DNA from: Micromonospora olivasterospora | GTDB lineage: Bacteria > Actinomycetota > Actinomycetes > Mycobacteriales > Micromonosporaceae | DNA length: 64,000 nucleotides | Assembly (NCBI RefSeq): GCF_007830265.1 | Contig: NZ_VLKE01000001.1 | Coordinates: forward strand, 3,720,001-3,784,000 | Direction: 5' to 3' | Shown: positions 37,392 through 45,203 of the stretch, one piece after another | How the letters are laid out: the number at the start of each line of letters is the position of its first letter | How positions within the stretch are numbered: the stretch's first letter is position 1 | Notes under the pieces: generated by a model | Databases searched by the model: none | Told to the model about the DNA's origin: nothing | The model's input: the letters and a program-made list of their open reading frames with translations, nothing else | Made by a program: the position numbers and the translations under genes

Positions 37392-37829
37392 ATGAGATTT
37401 TCGTCAGGGCTTGCTCTGCCTGCCTACTACCTCTATTACGACTCGCCGGTCAAGATTGTCGCCACGTTGGACGGAGGTGCTCGTGTGTGGCGTCTATCCT
37501 CCAGCACCGGGGGGTGGCAGGAGAGGAACGATCTCTTTGAGAAGATCGTTTTTGCGATTGGTGGTGAGGTGTTCAGCTCCTCGCCCGAGGAGTTCGTGCA
37601 GGACGTAGAGGAATATCGGGCACACTATCTGTCAGGGGAGGGGCCTATCTTCGCCCTGTATGAGACGGTGAAGGCGATCGTCGACGCGGAGGAGCGAGAA
37701 GGTCGCTATCTCACCGAGACGGAAAGAGCAATAGTGCAGGGCATCAGGCGGAGGACGTTCGTCATGTTCGAGGAGGAGTTGCAGCGGGCTGGCGACCCCG
37801 GCGCGGACCCCACCATCGCCTCGTCCTAG
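37392..37829 (+). CDS. small protein after the toxin, candidate immunity protein
   Basis: This 145-residue cytoplasmic protein starts nine bases after the toxin stop codon; AAGGGG precedes the ATG. I do not recognise a family. G+C is low, like the toxin tip, so both were probably acquired together. Position and size fit an immunity protein. Its C-terminal half (ALYETVKAIVDAEEREGRYL then TETERAIVQGIRRR) aligns without gaps over 47 residues to the end of the toxin (ALYEVRRDLDALALQERRPL then TPRERAMFNGILER), about one third identical. It could therefore also be a remnant of a related toxin tail. Immunity is inference. Confidence 0.65.
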   Translation: MRFSSGLALPAYYLYYDSPVKIVATLDGGARVWRLSSSTGGWQERNDLFEKIVFAIGGEVFSSSPEEFVQDVEEYRAHYLSGEGPIFALYETVKAIVDAEEREGRYLTETERAIVQGIRRRTFVMFEEELQRAGDPGADPTIASS

Positions 37830-38011
37830 CGGCCGCCGGGCGTACCCCTCCCGCCCCTGTCTGGGCGCCGCCCCCCGTGTCGGCTGTCGCTGGTCGAGAT
37901 CTCGGTGCGAACCGGTCCTTGAGGGGCGATTCGTGCCAGGATCTACCGTCCGGGGTTCGGGCGTCGCCGGGGTCGGGGGAACCCGGTGGACGGGAAGGGC
38001 GGGGGTGTGGC

Positions 38012-38017
38012 TATTAT
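38012..38017 (+). promoter_or_regulatory. -10 element of tRNA-His
   Basis: TATTAT lies 38 bases upstream of the tRNA-His gene in a G+C-rich context. The matching -35 (TGGACG at about 37987) is weak, with 19-bp spacing. Confidence 0.4.
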
Positions 38018-38055
38018 TAGTCCGCGCCGCCCGGCCCTGCCGGTCGGAGAGCATG

Positions 38056-38128
38056 GTGGCTGTAGCTCAGTTGGCAGAGCACCGGGTTGTGGTCCCGGTT
38101 GTCGTGGGTTCAATTCCCATCAGTCACC
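38056..38128 (+). tRNA. tRNA-His (anticodon GTG)
   Basis: The 7-bp acceptor stem pairs GTGGCTG with CAGTCAC. The preceding G (38055) can pair with C73 (38128), the tRNA-His identity pair. The D-loop (AGCTCAGTTGGCAGAGC), anticodon stem-loop (CCGGG-TTGTGGT-CCCGG) and T-loop (GGGTTCAATTCCC) are all regular. CCA is not encoded. Confidence 0.95.
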
Positions 38129-38134
38129 CGTCAC

Positions 38135-38169
38135 ACGAAGGCCCCCTCCGGCTCGGAGGGGGCCTTCGT
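38135..38169. terminator. perfect 16-bp hairpin terminator
   Basis: ACGAAGGCCCCCTCCG pairs perfectly with CGGAGGGGGCCTTCGT around the loop GCT. It lies between tRNA-His and the converging L,D-transpeptidase gene and can serve both. Confidence 0.8.
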
Positions 38170-38184
38170 CGTACCGGATGGCCG

Positions 38185-39486
38185 TCAGGCCGTCGGCTCG
38201 GCGCTGGGGGACTCGCCGGCGTCGTCGGGGGTGGCCTCGGGGCTCGGGTCGGCGGTCGCGTCCGGGTCGTACGGCAGGGCGCTGCCCTTGACGTACTCGT
38301 CCCAGCTCATGTTCCAGTCGGTCCAGCCGTTGCCGTTGGCGAGCTTGCGCTCGGTGCCCTTGACGGTGATCGGGTCACCGATACGGGTGTTGGCGAACAG
38401 CCAGGCGCCGTCCTTCATCGACACGTTCACGCAGCCGTGCGAGACGTTGACGCTGCCCTGCTGCCCCTCCGACCACGGCGCCGCGTGGATGAACTCACCA
38501 CCCCAGGTGAGCCGCTGGGCGTAGTCGATCTTCGTGCGGTAGCCCTCCTCGGGGCCCAGCTCCTCGAAGGTGTCGAAGACGGTCTTGCGCAGCTTCTCGA
38601 TGACCACCATTGTGCCGCTGGACGACGGGGTGCTCTTCTTGCCGAGGCTGACCGGCAGGGTCTTGATCACCTTGCCGTCCTTGGTGACCGTCATCCGCTT
38701 GGTCTTGTTGTCGACCGTCATGATCAGCGCCGGGCCGGTCTTGATGTCGACCGTCAGGTCGGCCCGGCCGTACCAGCCGCTGCCGAGGGGGAGACCGCCG
38801 GCCTGGACCCGGTACTTGATGGTGCTGCCGGCCTTCCAGAACTCCTTCGGCCGGTACCGGATCTCGGTGGGGCTGACCCAGTGCCAGATGCCCTCCTGCG
38901 TGGGCGTGGAGGCCACCGTCATCCGGCGCTGCACGTCGTCGCGGTAGCTCTCGGGGACGGCGCGGCTGAACTTGACGATCAGGGGCATCCCGACGCCGAC
39001 CACCTGCCCGTCGCCCAGGAAGCTGGTGATCCGGACCTGCTTGGCCGGCTTGGCCATGGTCGTGAAGGTGCTGGTCGCGCTCGCGGGCTTGCCGTCGTCG
39101 CCGGTGGCGGTGACGGTGGCGGTGTAGGTCTCGCCGTACTTCAGGGCGCCCGCGGGCAGCCAGCTGTTGCCGTCCGCGGAGAGCGTGCCCTCGACGGCCT
39201 CGCCAGCGGAGTCCTTCAGCTCGACGGAGGTCTTCTTGGCGTCCTTGGTGCTGAAGGCGATGGCGGTGGACGCCGGCACGTCCTTGGCGTCGGCCACGGG
39301 CTCGCTGATGGTGGCGGTCGCCTTCGGTGCGCCCTCGCCGCCGCCGCCCTGCCAGCCCGGCGACTTGCCCCCGTCGCCGCTGGCGGTGCAGGCGGAGGTG
39401 AGCGCCAGCGCGGCGGCGAGCACGCCCGCCGCGAACAGGCGTCGGCGCCCCCCGCGCCGGATCAGCTGATCATGGGTTGCGCGCAT
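38185..39486 (-). CDS. lipoprotein L,D-transpeptidase (Ig-like/YkuD)
   Basis: This 433-residue envelope enzyme makes 3-3 cross-links in peptidoglycan. A lipoprotein signal ends at C33 (RRRLFAAGVLAAALALTSAC). Two Ig-like domains follow, then a YkuD catalytic domain with SLGKKSTPSSSGTM, GGEFIHAAPWS and the active-site motif SHGCVNVS. The C-terminus is an acidic Pro/Ser tail (DPSPEATPDDAGESPSAEP). ATG 39486 is chosen because GAGGGA precedes it. A paralogue lies just upstream on the same strand (39688-40959). Confidence 0.94.
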   Translation of the reverse strand: MRATHDQLIRRGGRRRLFAAGVLAAALALTSACTASGDGGKSPGWQGGGGEGAPKATATISEPVADAKDVPASTAIAFSTKDAKKTSVELKDSAGEAVEGTLSADGNSWLPAGALKYGETYTATVTATGDDGKPASATSTFTTMAKPAKQVRITSFLGDGQVVGVGMPLIVKFSRAVPESYRDDVQRRMTVASTPTQEGIWHWVSPTEIRYRPKEFWKAGSTIKYRVQAGGLPLGSGWYGRADLTVDIKTGPALIMTVDNKTKRMTVTKDGKVIKTLPVSLGKKSTPSSSGTMVVIEKLRKTVFDTFEELGPEEGYRTKIDYAQRLTWGGEFIHAAPWSEGQQGSVNVSHGCVNVSMKDGAWLFANTRIGDPITVKGTERKLANGNGWTDWNMSWDEYVKGSALPYDPDATADPSPEATPDDAGESPSAEPTA

Positions 39487-39643
39487 GATTCCCTCACAGT
39501 CGTGGTGCCCCGGTTCCTCATCGTCTCTCACTGACGCACCGGAACAGGTACCCGTTTCCGGGGGTGAAGTGAAACACGCGGATCGTGATGTCCGAATGTG
39601 GATAGTTTCTTGGCCTCGCGAGCGTTGCTCGCGTACGACAGAA

Positions 39644-39670
39644 GCGGGGCACCCGGCTGGGGCGCCCCGC
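39644..39670 (-). terminator. hairpin after the second L,D-transpeptidase gene
   Basis: GCGGGGC (39644-39650) pairs with GCCCCGC (39664-39670), starting 17 bases after the stop codon on the minus strand. A second perfect stem, CGCGAGC-GTT-GCTCGCG (39617-39633), follows downstream. Confidence 0.5.
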
Positions 39671-39687
39671 CCCTGTGCGTTCGCGGA

Positions 39688-40959
39688 TCAGGCCAGGGCG
39701 GGGCCGGAGCCGCCCTTCGGCACCGGCAGCGCGCTGCCCTTGATGAACTGCGACCAGCTCAGACTCCAGGCCGTCCACCCGTTGCCGGGGGCCAGCTTGC
39801 GTTCGGTCCCCTTGATGGTGATCGGGTCACCGATCTTCGTCTGGGAGAACAGCCACTTCGCTTGCGCCATGGAGACGTTGACGCAGCCGTGGGAGACGTT
39901 CTGCCGTCCCTGGACGTGCTCGGACCAGGGCGCCGCGTGGATGTACTCGCCGCCCCAGGTCAGTCGCTGGGCGAACTCGATGTCCGTGACGTACCGATTG
40001 GCCGGGTCCGGGTCGTCCCGGGTGTCGAAGACCGTCGACTCCTTCTTCTCCATGACGACCATCGTGCCGCTGGAGGAGGGAGTGCTCTTCTTGCCCAGGC
40101 TCACCGGGATCGTGCGGACGACGTTGCCGTCCTGGTAGACGGTCATTTTCTTCGTGGCGTTGTCGACCTTCATCTCGAACGCGCGGCCGATCTTGGCGGT
40201 GGCGCTGCGGTCGACGTTGCCGTACTTGCCGTTGCTGAGCGGGATGCCAGCCAGTGCGATCCGCACGGTGATCGTGGTGTCTGGCTTCCAGTACTGCGGT
40301 GCCCGGTAGTACGCCTGGGTGCCGTTGTCGACCCAGTGCCAGGCCCCCGGCTGCGGCGGGTCGGTCCGGACGAACATCCGCTTCTGCACGGCGGCCCGGT
40401 CCTTCTTGGGGATGCCCGGGTGGAACTCGGTGACCACCGGCATGGCCACGCCGTACGTCCTGTCACTGAACAGGTAGAGCCCCGAGGTCATCATCGACTT
40501 CGGCTTGGCCATTGTCGTGAACGTGCTGGTGCCCTGCCGGATGTCGCCACCCTCGCCGGCCGCGGTGACGGCGGCCGTGTAGCGCGTGCCGTACTTCAGG
40601 GGGCTGTTCGGCACCCACGAGGTGCCGTCGGCGCGCCAGCGGCCCTGGACCTTGTCGCCGCCCGCGCTGGTGAGGGTGACATCGGTCACCTTGCCGCCCT
40701 TCGGGATCTCCGCGGAGATCTCCGTGCTGACGGGCCGATTCTTCGACCCGTCCGCGGGGCTGAGCGGGAGCGTCGGACCGGCGCTCGTGGGTGCGCCGTC
40801 GGGCGCCGCCCCTGTCTCCGGGGAGACGCTGCTGCCGCCGGCTGAGGCGCCGCCGACGAACTCCGGCTTCTTCTGGTCGTCGGTGCACCCGGTCAGTGCC
40901 AGCGACGCCATCAGGCTCAGGGCGCCCACCATCGCCCCGGCCCGCGCGAACCTGCCCAT
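39688..40959 (-). CDS. lipoprotein L,D-transpeptidase, paralogue
   Basis: This 423-residue paralogue of the neighbouring enzyme has a lipoprotein signal ending at C25 (GAMVGALSLMASLALTGC), Ig-like domains and a YkuD domain with SLGKKSTPSSSGTM, GGEYIHAAPWS and SHGCVNVS. The Ig-like region (STFTTMAKP and later AWHWVDNG) aligns well with the neighbour, but the acidic tail is missing. ATG 40959 (MGRFARAG) has AGAGGTGG upstream. A separate terminator downstream and a 201-bp gap suggest that the two genes are transcribed separately. Confidence 0.94.
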   Translation of the reverse strand: MGRFARAGAMVGALSLMASLALTGCTDDQKKPEFVGGASAGGSSVSPETGAAPDGAPTSAGPTLPLSPADGSKNRPVSTEISAEIPKGGKVTDVTLTSAGGDKVQGRWRADGTSWVPNSPLKYGTRYTAAVTAAGEGGDIRQGTSTFTTMAKPKSMMTSGLYLFSDRTYGVAMPVVTEFHPGIPKKDRAAVQKRMFVRTDPPQPGAWHWVDNGTQAYYRAPQYWKPDTTITVRIALAGIPLSNGKYGNVDRSATAKIGRAFEMKVDNATKKMTVYQDGNVVRTIPVSLGKKSTPSSSGTMVVMEKKESTVFDTRDDPDPANRYVTDIEFAQRLTWGGEYIHAAPWSEHVQGRQNVSHGCVNVSMAQAKWLFSQTKIGDPITIKGTERKLAPGNGWTAWSLSWSQFIKGSALPVPKGGSGPALA

Positions 40960-41097
40960 TACCACCTCTGTTCTCGCGTACCTGCCGGACATCGTGCCGC
41001 ACAGCCTCCATGTGGTACCGCCCGCGCGTCTCCTCGGTGGGGGATTTGGGGGCTGGTGCCCGAAAAGCATGACCGAAGAGGGGAGCCGGGGATCGGA

Positions 41098-41128
41098 TTG
41101 GAACCCGCAACGGGGGCCGTGCTAGTGT
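41098..41128 (+). promoter_or_regulatory. tRNA-Lys promoter
   Basis: TTGGAA (41098-41103) and TAGTGT (41123-41128) with 19-bp spacing lie 18 bases before the tRNA. Confidence 0.4.
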
Positions 41129-41146
41129 TCTCCCCGTTGCCAGCGA

Positions 41147-41222
41147 GCGCCGCTAGCTCAACTGGCAGAGCAGCGGACTCTTAATCCGCGGGTTCGGGGT
41201 TCGAGTCCCTGGCGGCGCACCA
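41147..41222 (+). tRNA. tRNA-Lys (anticodon CTT)
   Basis: The acceptor stem GCGCCGC pairs with GCGGCGC, followed by A and an encoded CCA. The anticodon stem-loop is GCGGA-CTCTTAA-TCCGC, with CTT at 41180-41182. The T-loop GGTTCGAGTCC is regular. Confidence 0.96.
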
Positions 41223-41726
41223 ACAATCAGGGCCCTGACCTGGCGTTTCACGCTGGGTCGGGGCCTTTTTCGTGTCCCCGCCGACGGCTGGGTGCTCGGT
41301 GGGTGCTCGGGAGCGGTTGGACGGTTCCGGCAAGCCACGGACGCGGTGCCGTGACCGTGGACGCATGGGTCGGCCTGGCTCACGCCAGCATGGTCTGGCT
41401 GCCGCGGCGTTCCGGCCTGGCGACGGTTGGGGGAGCTTCGACGTTACTGTCAGCGACGGTCGTCGTGATGGCTCCGACGCGACGGCGTGCCTCCTTTGAG
41501 TCGGCGAGGCGCGGCCTTGGGGGTGCCTTTCGATGATCGTTGCCGGGGCGCGACCAGTTCTTAGAGATCAACTAGAGGTCGCCTGGTTTGCCTGTATCGC
41601 GACTTTCGGCATCAGCTTTTCGGTTGATTGTTTGAACAGTGATCTCCAAAATCGGCCTCAAAACCCCGTTTTAGAGACGCGGGTGCTCGCACGGCGGCGA
41701 CAGGGCTTCGCCTTGATGACCGCTGA
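41223..41726. other. intergenic region after tRNA-Lys
   Basis: Apart from the tRNA terminator I see no gene in this 500-bp stretch. It is less G+C-rich around 41575-41680 (for example TTTCGGCATCAGCTTTTCGG) and probably belongs to the accessory region that starts at the tRNA. Confidence 0.5.
41231..41270 (+). terminator. rho-independent terminator of tRNA-Lys
   Basis: GGCCCTGACC pairs with GGTCGGGGCC (one mismatch) and is followed by TTTTT at 41266-41270. Confidence 0.75.
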
Positions 41727-42750
41727 GAGACCGTCGGGTAACCAGCTCCGAGCGTTCTGTTACGGGGAGACACGTCGATGCCGGGTGCTCGACAAATAGA
41801 TCATCCCCGCCATGATCGCGTTGTGTGCGCAACTGCAACTGTGGCGGGGATGACGCCCGTTCATGCTATCCGTCGAGCTTGACCGATGCGATGTGGGCGA
41901 TCCTCGCGCCCTTGATGCCGGTACGCGACCTGCGTAAAGGCGGCCGGCCGCGCAAGTGGGGAGATCGGCTGATCCTGGATTCGATCTTCTATGTGCTGCG
42001 GTCGGGCTGTCCGTGGCGGATGATGCCGCGGGATCTGGCGCCACCGGACGCGGCACATCGCTGGTTCACGACGTGGCGGAAGAACGGAACGTGGGACGCG
42101 ATCCACGACGAGCTTCGCCGGCAGGTGCGGGTAGCGGCCGGTCGTGAGCCGGAGCCGACAGCGGCGGTGCTGGACGCCCAGTCCATCAAATCCAGTGAGG
42201 GCGGCGAATGCCGTGGGTTCGACATGGGCAAGAAGACCACCGGCCGCAAGCGGCACCTGGTCGTGGACACGATGGGGCTGATCCTGGTCGTGATGGTCAC
42301 CTCCGCCTCGGTCAACGACCGTCCCGGTGGCCGGCGGATCCTGGCGCGGCTGGCCGAGGCGTTCACCACCATCGCCCTCGTGTGGGCCGACGGCGGCTAC
42401 GCCAACAGCATCGACTCCACTCTGCTGACCTGGGCGAAAGAGCAGCTCGGCATCCTGGTGGAGATCGTCAAGCGCAACGACGACGTCAAGGGCTTCAAGG
42501 TCCTACCGCGCCGGTGGGTGGTAGAGAGGACGCTGGGTTGGCTGGTCCGTAACCGACGCCTGGCCCGGGACTACGAACGGCTGACCGTCAACTCAGAGGC
42601 CATGATCAAGGTAGCGATGATTCGACTCATGACGATACGCCTGGCCGGTCAAACGATCCGCTGGGCCAACGCCACCGAGCGCGAAGCCGCCCAACGCATC
42701 AACGTTGAGCGACTTCTCGCCACGTAGTCACCCGGTTACCCGACGGTCTC
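41727..42750 (+). mobile_element. IS5-family insertion sequence, complete
   Basis: The 1024-bp element has perfect 17-bp terminal inverted repeats GAGACCGTCGGGTAACC. It is flanked by a 3-bp target duplication TGA (41724-41726 and 42751-42753), as expected for IS5-family elements. It contains one transposase gene. Confidence 0.88.
41825..42727 (+). CDS. IS5-family transposase
   Basis: This 300-residue DDE transposase inserts the surrounding IS. Motifs are YPSSLTDAMWAILAPLMP at the N-terminus, LDAQSIKSSEGG around the first catalytic Asp, VWADGGYAN around the second Asp, and PRRWVVERTLGWLVRNRRLARDYE with the catalytic Glu. The frame is intact and terminal repeats are present, so the element may still be active. 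GTG 41825 is the start that gives the full N-terminus. ATG 41888 would begin inside the conserved region. Confidence 0.92.
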   Translation: MRNCNCGGDDARSCYPSSLTDAMWAILAPLMPVRDLRKGGRPRKWGDRLILDSIFYVLRSGCPWRMMPRDLAPPDAAHRWFTTWRKNGTWDAIHDELRRQVRVAAGREPEPTAAVLDAQSIKSSEGGECRGFDMGKKTTGRKRHLVVDTMGLILVVMVTSASVNDRPGGRRILARLAEAFTTIALVWADGGYANSIDSTLLTWAKEQLGILVEIVKRNDDVKGFKVLPRRWVVERTLGWLVRNRRLARDYERLTVNSEAMIKVAMIRLMTIRLAGQTIRWANATEREAAQRINVERLLAT

Positions 42751-42875
42751 TGAGAGCGTCGGTCCCGATGGCGGTTGCCCCGGTGTGGCAGGCCCGGAAG
42801 TCGGTTCACTGACCACCCTCCGTCACGGGCGAAACCGTGTGTTCGACTGCCGGTGTGTCAGGGGATCATCGGGAG

Positions 42876-43685
42876 ATGGGTGACCACGCGGCCGTGCGGC
42901 GGTTGCCGCCACGGCGGTGGCGGATCCTGTCGTTCCTGGCGCAGCACGGTTCGACGTCGACGCTCGACGTGGCGCTGGTCTGTGACGTGTCGAGGCTGAC
43001 GGCCCATCGGGACCTGGCCTGGCTGTACGAGGCGGGGCTGGTACGTCGTAGGCGCTCCGAGGAGGACCGCACGCACACCTGGTGGTACGAGGTCACGGCC
43101 GAGGGGGTCGAGGTGCTCCGCCGCGACCGGACGGCGTCGGGGCGGTCGGTGCCTCTGCAACTGGGCCGGCGGCGTCCGAGCCTGGCGGATGCGCTGCTGT
43201 TTCTGCCGTTGCTCGAGGTGTCACGGCGGAACCCGGGGCGGTGTGAGCTGTTCCAGTGGCTGGCGACCATGGAGACCTCGGCGTGGCTGCGCCAGCACGA
43301 CCTGGCGCACCTGCGGGCCGACGGCTACGGAGTCTGGCTGGAGGACGGGCGGTGCCTACGGTTCCTGGTGCACGTCGATTCGGGACCGGTTGGCGATGCT
43401 GTCGCAGAGCGTGAGAAGCGGTCGTCGGGACTTGGTGGGCTGCTGGCCGGGTACCGGCGTATCGACCCGGCGGTTCCGGTAGGAGCGGTCTTGGTCATCG
43501 CTCAGGACGCCGAGCGTGAAGAGCAACTGCTGGCGGACCTGGGCCGTGAGCCGCTACGAGCGCGGATCGCTGTGACGGCGAGAGAGATGTTGTATCGGCA
43601 TTGGTCCAATGAGCAGGTGTGGAGGCTGCCCGAGGGCAGCAACGCCAGGCGGCTGACGGACCTAACGGTGGACCGGTCACCGTGA
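42876..43685 (+). CDS. replication-relaxation family protein
   Basis: This 269-residue protein has an N-terminal winged helix (RRWRILSFLAQHGSTSTLDVALV, LTAHRDLAWLYEAGLVRRRR, wing HTWWYEVT). A nuclease-like alpha/beta domain follows, with YGVWLEDGRCLRFLVHVDSG. This layout matches the replication-relaxation family (PF13814) of actinobacterial plasmids and integrative elements. It supports a mobile origin for the region after tRNA-Lys. ATG 42876 is used; the SD GGGAG is very close, so the start is uncertain. Confidence 0.8.
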   Translation: MGDHAAVRRLPPRRWRILSFLAQHGSTSTLDVALVCDVSRLTAHRDLAWLYEAGLVRRRRSEEDRTHTWWYEVTAEGVEVLRRDRTASGRSVPLQLGRRRPSLADALLFLPLLEVSRRNPGRCELFQWLATMETSAWLRQHDLAHLRADGYGVWLEDGRCLRFLVHVDSGPVGDAVAEREKRSSGLGGLLAGYRRIDPAVPVGAVLVIAQDAEREEQLLADLGREPLRARIAVTAREMLYRHWSNEQVWRLPEGSNARRLTDLTVDRSP

Positions 43686-43828
43686 GGGCCCATCGTGGGG
43701 GTTCCGTGCGCGACGGCAGGCCTCGACGCTGTAGATGGACGTTCATTGACGTCGACCCCATCTTGACTTGATGTCACGGGGTGAATGCGTTGAGCTGCTT
43801 ATCGGTGGAATAGGTCGGCCGGGCGGGG

Positions 43829-45196
43829 GTGGTCGTGGGCATACAGGTGGATCCCGAGTGGTGGAGTTCGGGAGTCTGGAACGGCCGGCCGATCGGTGAG
43901 TTCCTGCGGCGGCGCGACGTAGCTGCTGTCTTCCGGTTCCTCCATGCTCGCGGTGTGTCCTACGGCAGGATCGCGGCGCTCGTCGGCGTCTCACCCAACC
44001 GTGCTGCGGAAATCGCGAAGGGCGCCCGGCAGGTCACGGCCTACGAGGTGCTGGAACGGATCGCGGTCGGCCTCAGCATCCCGCGTCCGGCCGTGGGTCT
44101 CGGCCAACACGAGGACGCTGGTGGGGTACAGGACGGCAGCCGCGCGTCCAGTGTGGGTGGCGGGGCGGGCCAGACGTTGGCCGGTGAGGGGGCCAGCGTG
44201 AAGGTGAGCAGTCTTGCTCGGCTCCGTTTGGACCTGGACGAGGCCCTTGCGTCGGCGAGTGTCGCTCCGCGGCATCTTGATTTGATTGAGGAATCGGCCG
44301 GCGAGCACATGCGGGTGTACCCGTCTGCTTCGCCCCAGGTGATGTTGTCGTTGTTGGCCGCTGACTGCCGGGAGATTCAGGTCCTGTCGCGTCGGCGGCA
44401 GCCGGCGGCAGTCCAGGCCCGGTTGTCTGGGGCGGCGGCACTGCTGGCGACGATGTGCGCCGATGCGTTGATGCGGCTGGGTGATGTGGCTGAGGCCCGG
44501 CGGTGGTACCGCACGGCGATCCATGCGGCGGATGACAGCGGGCAGGCCTGGTTGAGGGTGCTGGTGCGGGCGCAGGCAGCGATGCTGCCCTACTACTACG
44601 GAGATCCGCGCCAGACCGTTGCTATCGCTGAGGCGGCACTGGCGGTAACTCCGACCGCTTCGTCGTCAGGTGCCTTGGCGGCGGCGGGCCGGGCGCGTGC
44701 CTTGGCCCGGGTCGGGGCCACGGAGCAGGCGCGGTCGGCCATCGACCAGGCACGCCGGATGTTCGACCAGGCCGGCGATGGGGACACCGACGTGGCGTTC
44801 AAGTTTCCGGCGAAGCGTCTGCTGCTCTACCTCTCCGGGACGTACACCTGGCTCGGTGACACGAGTGAGGCGTACCGGGTCCAGGACGAGGCGTTACGGC
44901 TGTACGGAGCGGCTCCGGCAGCGCCGATCGACGTGGCGCTCATTGCCCTGGACAGATCGATGTGCCTGGCCCGTGACCTGCGGGCAGCCGAAGCAGCAGT
45001 GACCGCGCGCGAGGCCGTCGCGAACCTGCCTGAGGCGCAACGGACGGAGATCATCCTGACCAGGGCCACCGATGTGGCGTCGGTAATCCCCGAGAGGTAC
45101 CACCGCGGTGAGGTGGCCGCATTGACGGACTACGTGCAGGCGTGCCGCGAGCGCGCCCGTAGGCTTGGGACCACAGCCGCCGCACTCGGTCCCTAG
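43829..45196 (+). CDS. HTH regulator with TPR-like domain
   Basis: This 455-residue protein has an N-terminal helix-turn-helix (FRFLHARGVSYGRIAALVG, SPNRAAEIAKGARQVTAYEV). It is followed by about 330 residues of helical TPR-like repeats (LLATMCADALMRLGDVAEAR, RARALARVGATEQARSAIDQ, YLSGTYTWLGDTSEAYRVQD). Such proteins act as peptide- or metabolite-responsive regulators in actinobacteria. The start is GTG 43829 or GTG 43835, the second with better spacing to GGGCGGGGG. The phosphotransferase gene begins seven bases after its stop codon, so the two form an operon. Confidence 0.82.
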   Translation: MVVGIQVDPEWWSSGVWNGRPIGEFLRRRDVAAVFRFLHARGVSYGRIAALVGVSPNRAAEIAKGARQVTAYEVLERIAVGLSIPRPAVGLGQHEDAGGVQDGSRASSVGGGAGQTLAGEGASVKVSSLARLRLDLDEALASASVAPRHLDLIEESAGEHMRVYPSASPQVMLSLLAADCREIQVLSRRRQPAAVQARLSGAAALLATMCADALMRLGDVAEARRWYRTAIHAADDSGQAWLRVLVRAQAAMLPYYYGDPRQTVAIAEAALAVTPTASSSGALAAAGRARALARVGATEQARSAIDQARRMFDQAGDGDTDVAFKFPAKRLLLYLSGTYTWLGDTSEAYRVQDEALRLYGAAPAAPIDVALIALDRSMCLARDLRAAEAAVTAREAVANLPEAQRTEIILTRATDVASVIPERYHRGEVAALTDYVQACRERARRLGTTAAALGP

Positions 45197-45203
45197 GAGC
45201 CCC

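Noticed and set aside
38055..38169. tRNA-His as a second island attachment site
   Set aside because: The 3' end is followed directly by a terminator and core cell-wall genes, and no repeat of the tRNA end is seen.
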